Below, piece by piece: positions 1 through 4,612 of a stretch of DNA of 5,904 nt (positions are counted from its first letter, which is position 1; each line of letters begins with the position of its first letter). This DNA is from Akkermansiaceae bacterium (GTDB taxonomy: Bacteria; Verrucomicrobiota; Verrucomicrobiia; Verrucomicrobiales; Akkermansiaceae). The stretch covers positions 1-5,904 of the forward strand of contig JAQGPE010000448.1 of the NCBI GenBank assembly GCA_028293225.1, read 5' to 3'. Under the pieces are notes generated by a model that made no database searches, had not been told where the DNA came from, and worked only from the letters and a program-made list of their open reading frames with translations. Both the position numbers and the translations under genes were made by a program.

Positions 1-660
1 CACCACCTTGTCGTCCAGGACCACTCCCATGGTTTCGCGAGCCTCGTGCTGGGCCAGCAGCACCGTTGCCGTGACAAAGGAGCAGGTGATGCCGGAGGGC
101 TTCTGGGTGGTGAGTCCGTCGAAAAGATCGAGGTAACCCCAGCCGCCATTCACGTCTTCATAGCGGTCGACCAGCTCGATCTGCTGCTGCGCCAGCGCCT
201 TCCATTTCGCCTTCGCGGTCTCGTCATTCCCCGCCATCCGGTAGAGACGGCACAGCGCCCGCAGTCCGTAAGCGTGACCCCAGACGTTGTAGGTGGTGGT
301 TCCATCGGCGCGGCGCAGTTTCGGCAGCTCGGAGGCCATCCAGGCGCCGCCTTTGGCGATCGCGTCGAGCACCTCCTTGCGGCGGTCGCCGCTATCGATC
401 AGTCCTGAAAGCGCCAGTCCGCTGGCTCCGGCGCGGAAGGCCTGGTGGGCGCCTGGCAGCGGCGCGTAGATATTGAGGTCCTTGGTCTTGGTCGCGTCGC
501 CCCAGGAGCCGTCCTCGTTCTGGTTCGCCAGCAGGAAATCGACGCCCTTGCGGAGAGTCGCGTCGACCTGGGCCCGCGTTACCGGCGGCGCCTTTTCCTG
601 GGCCGGGAGCGGAGCAGCGATCGCAAGCAGCAGGAGGAGGAAGGCGGGGACGGCGCGCAT
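1..660 (-). CDS. Secreted prenyltransferase/squalene-oxidase-repeat (alpha/alpha-toroid) protein, 3' end missing
   Basis: This reading frame starts with ATG at 660-658 and stays open for 220 codons to the window edge, so the C-terminus is missing. Residues 1-20 form a signal peptide (MRAVPAFLLLLLAIAAPLPA, cleavage near AQE), so the protein is exported. Residues 38-54 (GVDFLLANQNEDGSWGD) match the repeat shared by squalene/terpene cyclases and protein prenyltransferase beta subunits. A second copy is around residues 160-176 (VNGGWGY). Helical stretches between them (GASGLALSGLI, VWGHAYGLRALCRLY) fit an alpha/alpha toroid. No DxDD cyclase motif is visible in this part, so enzymatic activity is unproven; many secreted planctomycete and verrucomicrobial proteins use this fold without known function. 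The start is 11 bp after the adaptor stop codon, which implies co-transcription. There is no clear Shine-Dalgarno sequence. Fold assignment is confident; function is unknown. Confidence 0.82.
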   Translation of the reverse strand, partial: MRAVPAFLLLLLAIAAPLPAQEKAPPVTRAQVDATLRKGVDFLLANQNEDGSWGDATKTKDLNIYAPLPGAHQAFRAGASGLALSGLIDSGDRRKEVLDAIAKGGAWMASELPKLRRADGTTTYNVWGHAYGLRALCRLYRMAGNDETAKAKWKALAQQQIELVDRYEDVNGGWGYLDLFDGLTTQKPSGITCSFVTATVLLAQHEARETMGVVLDDKVV

Positions 661-671
661 GGCGGAAGGAA

Positions 672-2096
672 TTAGTCAGGGATGATGACCACCTGGCCAG
701 GTTCGACGCCGGAGAGAATTTCGATCGCGGCGCCGGCTACCCTGCCCCGTTTCACGACGCGCTGCTCGGACTTTCCTTCCGCCAGCTTCACCTCGACCGT
801 CCAGCTGCCATCCGGTCCGGCGCGCAGGGCCTTCAACGGCAGGCTGACGATCGCGTCGCTCTGATGGATCAGGAAATTGCAGTCCATCGTCATGCCGGCG
901 GCGACGTCCAGATCCGGCGGAAATTCGGACGGCTTGTGGCCTTCCCACTCCGGATCGAGCTGGATCCGGTAGCGGCCGTCGGCGGCGGGCACTCCCGGGC
1001 TGGTCTTGACGGTGGCGACGAAGGGCAGGTCCTCGCGACCGGCAATCGTGGCGTTGCCTTTCATTCCCTTGGTCAGCAGGCGGGCGGTGTTTTCATCCAC
1101 GGAGGCTTCCAGCGCCAGCACCGGCTGAGGCGGCACCAGCGTGGCAAAGGTCCGGACCGGCGGGACTTTGCCGCCCTTCAGAAGCACCCGGGACAGATCG
1201 CCGACCGACCAGCGGCCGTCGTCCATGGCGCCGTGATAAAAGGTGCCGTCCGAGGGCGCGGTGAAAGCCATCAGCCTGGCGTCGGCTTCCAGCTTCGCGA
1301 GCTCGGCCTTGTCGCGCTCCAGGCCGACTCGCGCGCCTTCCAGATCCAGCTTCGCTGCCTGCAGGCTGCGGGGAAGATCCTGCGTGGCTTTTTCCAACGT
1401 GATTTTGGCGGTCCGGTCGGCGGTCTGCAGGGATTCCTGTTGCCGTGGCAGAGTGGTTTCCAGGGTGTGCTTGGTCGACTGTTCGGTCAGATGCAGGCGC
1501 AGCTCGGCGGATTTCACCGCGAACTGCTGGCGCTTCAGGACGATCTCCTCGGTTTCGTCCGTGATGTCGTCGGCCTGGTACATCTTCTTCAGTTGCGCCA
1601 GTTCCTCCTTCTCGCCGTCCAGCCGTTGGCCGGCCGCTTCCAGGGATTCCTTCACCTGGTCCTGGCTGGCCTTCAGATCGATTTTGTTGAAGTAGTCGAG
1701 GTCGTCCGCGGCGATTTTCGCGCCGCGCTGCGCGGCCTCCAGCTTGAGCTTGGTTTCCTCCTCCAGCTTGGTGAAAGCGAGCTCACGGCTGGCGAGCGCC
1801 AGGGTCAGAGCGTCCACCGCACGCTTCTGGTCCACCAGCTTGCGGTCGATCCCCTCGCGGTCGAATTTCACCAGCACGTCGCCCTTTTTCACCGCGCTGC
1901 CATGCGGCTTGATTTCCAGGATTTCCCAGTCGGCCCAACTGGCCGGATCGACCGCGACCGCCACGGTTCTGGCCGGCAGAAGCGTCGCGCTGAAGGAGCG
2001 CTCCACGCGGAACGGTTTCATTGCGACGGTGGTCTCACCCGCGGTGGCGGCGGTGCAGAGCAGGGTGAGGGCCAGGAGATGATGGGTGGCTTTCAT
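672..2096 (-). CDS. HlyD/RND-type periplasmic adaptor (membrane fusion) protein
   Basis: This 474-residue exported protein begins with a signal peptide (residues 1-20, hydrophobic LLALTLLC, cleavage near ATA-GE). The first half of the lipoyl/barrel-sandwich domain is at about 45-80 (IKPHGSAVKKGDVLVKFD, the usual HlyD signature). Residues about 88-275 are rich in Leu, Lys, Glu and Gln and form a long coiled-coil hairpin. The second lipoyl half follows at about 277-305 (FTAPSDGTFYHG), then beta-barrel segments to about 410. The C-terminal membrane-proximal region ends with IEILSGVEPGQVVI, typical of RND/ABC adaptors. Such proteins link an inner-membrane pump to an outer-membrane channel, or assist macrolide-type ABC exporters. 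No pump or channel gene is visible here; it may lie left of the window. The hairpin is long compared with AcrA-like adaptors. Cys14 lies in the signal region, but TLLC is not a good lipobox. The ATG is the first in-frame start giving a signal peptide; no Shine-Dalgarno sequence precedes it. Confidence 0.85.
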   Translation of the reverse strand: MKATHHLLALTLLCTAATAGETTVAMKPFRVERSFSATLLPARTVAVAVDPASWADWEILEIKPHGSAVKKGDVLVKFDREGIDRKLVDQKRAVDALTLALASRELAFTKLEEETKLKLEAAQRGAKIAADDLDYFNKIDLKASQDQVKESLEAAGQRLDGEKEELAQLKKMYQADDITDETEEIVLKRQQFAVKSAELRLHLTEQSTKHTLETTLPRQQESLQTADRTAKITLEKATQDLPRSLQAAKLDLEGARVGLERDKAELAKLEADARLMAFTAPSDGTFYHGAMDDGRWSVGDLSRVLLKGGKVPPVRTFATLVPPQPVLALEASVDENTARLLTKGMKGNATIAGREDLPFVATVKTSPGVPAADGRYRIQLDPEWEGHKPSEFPPDLDVAAGMTMDCNFLIHQSDAIVSLPLKALRAGPDGSWTVEVKLAEGKSEQRVVKRGRVAGAAIEILSGVEPGQVVIIPD

Positions 2097-2153
2097 GGGA
2101 TGGATCCGGGGAAGGAGATCGCGGGCTCGCGGGAGGAAGGAAGAGAGTGATAC

Positions 2154-2831
2154 TCAGGCTTGGCCGCTGCCTTTTCGTCCGAGCCAGACGAAATGAAGGC
2201 GGGGCCGGCGTGCATTGGGAATCGCATCGATTTCGTGACGGACCACTTCAAATCCGGCGCGGGCCATGCGGCGTTCGGCGTCGCGGATCGGGCGGGAGCA
2301 GCCGATTCCCAGCAGGCCGCCGGGCTGCAGGGCGTCATACGCCGCACCGATCCAGCGCGCATCATCGATCAGGAGCTTGCCGCGCGGGGTCAGGGGCGCC
2401 GTATCGGCGTGGACCAGCACAGCATTCAGCGTACCGGCGTACTGGTGGAGCGCCGCCGGGCTGACATCGGTCTCCACTTCCACGCGGGGGTCCTTGGAAA
2501 AGGTGCTGTCGGGGAAAAATTCGCGCTGCCACTTCACCAGTTCCACCTGGGGCTCGGCGACGATGAAGACGCCGCGCTTCTGCTGCAGCGTCTCGGCGAC
2601 TCCGGCCAGCAGTTCTCCCAGGCCCAGACCGGCGATCCAGACCTTGGGCTGGCGAGCGGAGCGGCACGGCGCGCAGGCGATGTTTGCCAGCTCGCGCTCG
2701 GTGCGGGCGGTGGCGGGACCGGCGATCTGGACGCCGCCGGTCTGGAGATAGTAACGGCTGTCATGTTCCTGCAGGGAGAGAACTTCGCCGCTGGGCAGTG
2801 TGACTTCGGCGAGGGTGATTCGGGGCTTCAT
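2154..2831 (-). CDS. Spermidine-synthase-like SAM-fold protein
   Basis: The protein has 225 residues if it starts at ATG 2831-2829, the start giving MKPRITLAEV. A start at 2903 would add 24 residues that look non-coding (MEPSLRLRWTYQPSFTN). Residues 63-76 (KVWIAGLGLGELLA) are a glycine-rich motif I of a Rossmann methyltransferase/aminopropyltransferase fold, and FIVAEP (89-94) supplies the acidic residue at the end of strand 2. NAVLVHADTAPL (136-147) occupies the motif-II region, ALQPGGLLGIGCS (167-179) the motif-III turn, and AGFEVVRHEIDAIP (192-205) the final strands. This matches small proteins often annotated spermidine synthase. It lacks most of the N-terminal beta domain and the usual D-x-x-D-P catalytic loop of true aminopropyltransferases, so the reaction is uncertain and a methyltransferase-like or non-catalytic role is possible. 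It is the first gene after the HU terminator and lies 57 bp before the adaptor gene on the same strand, so it probably heads that operon. Confidence 0.75.
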   Translation of the reverse strand: MKPRITLAEVTLPSGEVLSLQEHDSRYYLQTGGVQIAGPATARTERELANIACAPCRSARQPKVWIAGLGLGELLAGVAETLQQKRGVFIVAEPQVELVKWQREFFPDSTFSKDPRVEVETDVSPAALHQYAGTLNAVLVHADTAPLTPRGKLLIDDARWIGAAYDALQPGGLLGIGCSRPIRDAERRMARAGFEVVRHEIDAIPNARRPRLHFVWLGRKGSGQA

Positions 2832-2992
2832 GGTCCTGGCGCGTGGGACTGGATTGGTAAATGACGGTTGATATGTCCATCGAAGCCGCAGGCTGGGCTC
2901 CAACAGATCGTGGCGGATCTCCCCTGGCGGCCGGTTCCGGCGGCTTCCCGGAGGTCTTTCCCGCAGCTCTTCTTTAAACTCAAGTCCCTGAC

Positions 2993-3030
2993 AAACAACA
3001 ACCCCGGCGTAGAGGCCGGGGTCGTTGTTT
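2993..3030 (-). terminator. Intrinsic terminator downstream of the HU gene
   Basis: Bases 2993-3008 (AAACAACAACCCCGGC) pair with 3015-3030 (GCCGGGGTCGTTGTTT) as a 16-bp stem with one A-C mismatch and a 6-base loop. On the minus strand it lies about 60 bases after the HU stop and ends GTTGTTGTTTGT, a fair U-rich tail. On the plus strand it ends in five T, so it could stop transcription in both directions. It separates the HU gene from the spermidine-synthase-like gene. Confidence 0.85.
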
Positions 3031-3051
3031 TTGGATTTGTAGACTTGCGTG

Positions 3052-3081
3052 GGGCACCGCAGCCGGGAGGAGGCGGTGCCC
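3052..3081 (-). other. Stem-loop in the HU mRNA 3' untranslated region
   Basis: GGGCACCGC (3052-3060) is exactly complementary to GCGGTGCCC (3073-3081), a 9-bp GC-rich stem with a 12-base loop. It begins eight bases after the HU stop codon and precedes the intrinsic terminator by about 21 bases. No U-tract follows, so it is unlikely to terminate alone. A role in protecting the mRNA 3' end is inferred. Confidence 0.6.
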
Positions 3082-3089
3082 TGGCATCA

Positions 3090-3365
3090 TTAGAGTCCGC
3101 CCTTGAGGGTGGAGGAAGCCTTGAAGCCCACGGACTTCGAAGCAGCGATCTTCATGGATTCACCGGTCTTCGGGTTGCGTCCCATGCGGGCTGCACGCTT
3201 CTTCACCTCGAAGGTGCCGAATCCGATGATCTGGACTTTCTTGTCCTTTTTGATTCCCTTTTCGATGGAACCAAGGACGGCAGCGAGAGCGTCTTCGGCG
3301 GCGCGCTTGGTGGCGTCCTTACCGAGGGCTTTTTGGACGGCTTCAACGAGTTCAGCTTTGTTCAT
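3090..3365 (-). CDS. hup: HU-family histone-like DNA-binding protein
   Basis: This is a 91-residue protein, the normal HU/IHF length, if it starts at ATG 3365-3363 (MNKAELVEAVQKALG). The 13 extra residues from the ATG at 3404 are not family-like. Residues 1-40 form the helical dimerisation region. GFGTFEVKKRAARMGRNPKTG (48-68) fits the HU/IHF signature, with Asn64-Pro65 at the tip of the beta arm that intercalates into DNA. The family bends and compacts DNA non-specifically as a dimer in the nucleoid. The end (KSVGFKASSTLKGG) replaces the usual Pro-x-Phe-Lys with Val-Gly-Phe-Lys. It is not obviously IHF alpha or beta and is best called HU-like. The gene appears monocistronic, with its own terminator downstream and a long untranscribed or leader region upstream. 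No Shine-Dalgarno sequence precedes the ATG. Confidence 0.95.
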   Translation of the reverse strand: MNKAELVEAVQKALGKDATKRAAEDALAAVLGSIEKGIKKDKKVQIIGFGTFEVKKRAARMGRNPKTGESMKIAASKSVGFKASSTLKGGL

Positions 3366-3557
3366 GGCGAGCACGGTATTGCGGTGCCAGTCGTTGTTTG
3401 GCAAGCTAAAATAAAAGTGCTCTAACGCTTGATCTCCCTAGAGCCACGGGCATTGGAGCGCCTCCGGCCCGGGCGGGAAGATTCGTTTTTACCATACATC
3501 TAGTAACTCGATTCCGCCCCCTCCGGCCGCATTTTCCATCTCCCGGTTCCGGCTTTT

Positions 3558-3607
3558 CCCGGGACCTCCTGTGACACCTCCGTCACGGTATTCCGGAGGT
3601 CGCCGGG
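3558..3607. other. Nested hairpin with repeated ACCTCC
   Basis: Three helices nest around one axis: CCCGG (3558-3562) with CCGGG (3603-3607), ACCTCC (3564-3569) with GGAGGT (3595-3600), and GTGAC (3571-3575) with GTCAC (3582-3586). The inner loop is a second ACCTCC (3576-3581). The upstream TCCCGG (3541-3546) could instead pair with CCGGGA (3559-3564), so two exclusive folds are possible. Strand and function are unknown; it could be a leader or part of a small RNA. It was read by eye only. Confidence 0.45.
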
Positions 3608-3612
3608 GCAGC

Positions 3613-3642
3613 TTGAAACACTTCGTCGCGGGAGCATTTACT
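3613..3642 (+). promoter_or_regulatory. Possible sigma70-type promoter
   Basis: TTGAAA (3613-3618) matches five of six -35 consensus bases. After an 18-base spacer, TTTACT (3637-3642) matches four of six -10 bases. It sits in one of the few AT-rich patches of this region, about 79 bases before a rightward terminator with no protein gene in between. Transcription would start near 3649. Weak on its own; supported by the terminator. Confidence 0.35.
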
Positions 3643-3660
3643 AGAAATATCGTATTTCAG
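3641..3660. promoter_or_regulatory. AT-rich dyad, operator-like
   Basis: The sequence CTAGAAATATCGTATTTCAG contains the perfect inverted repeat GAAATA-TCG-TATTTC (3644-3658), with CT and AG extending it on the outside across one extra A. It overlaps the last bases of the proposed -10 and the predicted start site, where a repressor would block RNA polymerase. No regulator gene is nearby, so the binding protein is unknown. Confidence 0.4.
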
Positions 3661-3756
3661 AACGGCTTCGGCCCGCTCCATTCGCCACCCGCTCCGGCGG
3701 CCCTGCCGGAGAGGGGGCTGAAACCGCGCTCATGAATGAGCGGCATCGCGGTTTTT
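3649..3756 (+). ncRNA. Candidate structured small RNA, about 108 nt
   Basis: This interval lies between the possible promoter and an intrinsic terminator and has no coding potential. Predicted helices in order are: TTTCAG (3655-3660) with CTGAAA (3718-3723) closing the body; a GGC-TTCG-GCC tetraloop hairpin (3664-3673); CTCCGGC (3692-3698) with GCCGGAG (3705-3711); then the terminator. The closing helix and the terminator stem share AAA 3721-3723, so both cannot form completely, as in many riboswitches. No known riboswitch or sRNA class is recognised. No gene starts within about 850 bases downstream, which favours a free small RNA over a leader. The 5' end is estimated from the promoter. Confidence 0.35.
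3721..3756 (+). terminator. Rightward intrinsic terminator with no protein gene upstream
   Basis: AAACCGCG (3721-3728) pairs with CGCGGTTT (3747-3754), and an inner CTCAT/ATGAG hairpin (3729-3740) fills most of the loop. The plus strand continues as five T, then CC, then TTT. On the minus strand only three T end the stem, so the rightward direction is favoured. No rightward protein gene precedes it. Confidence 0.65.
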
Positions 3757-3840
3757 CCTTTAAGATCAAGGCTTGGAGAGTGGACGAACCGCGCGATGCA
3801 AGCTGGAATGGACCCCGCCTGCTGTTAGGGTCCGTCACGG

Positions 3841-3874
3841 GCCGCCCTGTGGCCGCGCGCGATCACAGGGCGGC
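3841..3874. repeat. Perfect 11-bp inverted repeat
   Basis: GCCGCCCTGTG (3841-3851) and CACAGGGCGGC (3864-3874) are exact reverse complements around a 12-base GC-rich loop. No T-run follows on either strand, so it is not a standard terminator. A shorter pair, GGACCC (3810-3815) and GGGTCC (3828-3833), lies just to the left. It could be a helix of a structured RNA or a dispersed palindromic element. Confidence 0.6.
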
Positions 3875-4031
3875 TCCCACCCCGGCGGCTCGCGCCACTC
3901 CCCCGGGAATACCCTGCTGCGATCTACCAGATAAGCCGTAGATGGCGGCACGGCATGGTCACGCCGCCCGGCCGTGGCGGTGGAACCGAAGGGCAGTCAG
4001 CTTATTGTTAGATCACCTGTACCCGCCCTGC

Positions 4032-4057
4032 GGGCGCGTGGTCTTCCGGTCGCGCCC
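4032..4057. other. GC-rich stem-loop
   Basis: GGGCGCG (4032-4038) pairs with CGCGCCC (4051-4057) around a 12-base loop. The left arm can instead pair with CGCCC (4024-4028), giving two alternative hairpins. There is no T-run, and function is unknown. Chance GC-rich pairing cannot be excluded. Confidence 0.3.
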
Positions 4058-4304
4058 CGGTGGATTTCCGCAGTCCCGCGGGCGCCCTTTTCATGACAGA
4101 ATTCGGCGAAAGGATCCGTCCGCGCCCGTTTTGTTTTCCCTCTCCGGCAGCTCTCCCGCCCGTTCCGGCCGGTGAAATCGGCCGCGGAAGGTCTTTTTCC
4201 TGCCTGCGACCTCGGCTGAAAGCCCTGGAGCGATGCCGCGGAATATCCCATCTCCGCCCTTTTCTGGCACGGCCCATGCAACGCGTTTGGATTCCATTTC
4301 AAGC

Positions 4305-4332
4305 CTCTGCCGCCTTCCGGTTGGCCGCAGAG
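4305..4332 (+). other. Stem-loop preceding the second rightward terminator
   Basis: CTCTGC (4305-4310) pairs with GCAGAG (4327-4332), and inside it GCC (4312-4314) pairs with GGC (4323-4325) with a C-C mismatch between the two helices. It ends 21 bases before the terminator stem, which suggests both belong to one RNA. The reverse strand carries CCGGAAGG, recalling the SRP RNA tetraloop, but the flanks do not fit. Confidence 0.4.
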
Positions 4333-4353
4333 ACGTGCAGCAGACCGGCGTCC

Positions 4354-4395
4354 GACGTGCCTCCCGGGAGAACCTCCCGAGGAGCACGTCTTTTT
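4354..4395 (+). terminator. Strong rightward intrinsic terminator or attenuator upstream of atpB
   Basis: Helices GACGTGC/GCACGTC (4354-4360 with 4384-4390), TCC/GGA (4362-4364 with 4381-4383) and CGGGAG/CTCCCG (4365-4370 with 4374-4379) stack into a 16-bp stem with two single-base bulges and an AAC loop. TTTTTCGTTT follows on the plus strand; the minus strand has no U-tract. It ends 217 bases before atpB. It either closes a small RNA or attenuates an atp transcript that starts further upstream. Confidence 0.75.
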
Positions 4396-4526
4396 CGTTT
4401 CACACGGGATTTTTTGATTAGGGTTTGCGGATCTTCGCCAGACCTTCGGTATTTCCGCAAAAACGGAGCCATTCCGGCGCGAATTAAAGCACTTGTTGCA
4501 GGCCAATTATCAACGAGTTACAGAGC

Positions 4527-4544
4527 TTGTGAAATTTTTCACAA
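4527..4544. promoter_or_regulatory. Perfect 8-bp palindrome, candidate operator upstream of atpB
   Basis: TTGTGAAATTTTTCACAA is a perfect inverted repeat of eight bases per arm around TT. It lies in an AT-rich stretch 68 bases before the atpB start, the likely promoter area. Symmetry and position suggest a dimeric regulator site. The same TTTCACAAA 9-mer recurs 55 bases downstream. Confidence 0.45.
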
Positions 4545-4587
4545 ATAGCTCTTGCGCCGTTACAAAAAGCTTTGATACAGCCGCCGC

Positions 4588-4604
4588 GCGCTTTCACAAA
4601 GCGC
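4588..4604 (+). promoter_or_regulatory. Palindrome/hairpin just before the atpB start codon
   Basis: GCGCTTT (4588-4594) and AAAGCGC (4598-4604) are exact reverse complements around CAC, eight bases before the atpB ATG. In RNA it would form a tight hairpin next to the ribosome entry region; in DNA it contains the TTTCACAAA shared with the upstream palindrome. No Shine-Dalgarno sequence is present, so local structure could matter for initiation. Confidence 0.4.
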
Positions 4605-4612
4605 TTCACGAC

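Larger units (their letters stand above)
3366..4612. other. Long divergent intergenic region without a convincing protein gene
   Basis: The 1247 bases between HU (leftward) and atpB (rightward) hold several open frames, but their translations are Arg/Pro/Ser-rich, lack recognisable motifs and cross the strong terminator-like hairpins. I therefore regard them as chance. The region does hold many inverted repeats, two rightward intrinsic terminators, an AT-rich dyad and two palindromes near atpB, listed separately. No tRNA T-loop, RNase P, tmRNA or SRP consensus was found on either strand. The HU promoter and the atp promoter should be here, but neither could be placed convincingly. Confidence 0.7.

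Noticed and set aside
864..2150. Open frame of 428 codons on the plus strand
   Set aside because: It is antisense to the HlyD-like adaptor gene, whose domains are clear. The translation is Gly/Gln/His-rich and motif-free.
3489..3539. A 16-codon minus-strand frame (MENAAGGGGIELLDVW)
   Set aside because: It is too short to distinguish from chance, and the nearest GGAGGT is about 25-30 bases upstream, too far to serve it.
3900..4020. RNase P RNA-like fragments on the minus strand (GACTGCCC, CGGCTTAT)
   Set aside because: The hallmark GAGGAAAGTCC of the 5' conserved region and the ACAGAA segment are missing on either strand.
4305..4332. Possible SRP RNA tetraloop (CCGGAAGG on the minus strand)
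   Set aside because: The symmetric-loop consensus (GGTCAGG before it and AGCAG after it in the right register) is absent, and the adjacent terminator points the other way.
3997..4506. Open frame of 169 codons on the minus strand
   Set aside because: The composition is Arg/Gly/Ser-rich with no motif, and it crosses the hairpins. It looks like a chance frame in GC-rich DNA.
4060..4548. Open frame of 162 codons on the plus strand just upstream of atpB, in the usual place of atpI/atpZ
   Set aside because: The translation has no membrane segments or known motifs, is rich in Arg, Pro and Ser, and runs through the strong terminator at 4354-4395.
4493..4612. Upstream ATG extending atpB by 40 residues
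   Set aside because: The extension would hide an obvious signal peptide beginning at the 4613 ATG and overlaps the palindromic control region.
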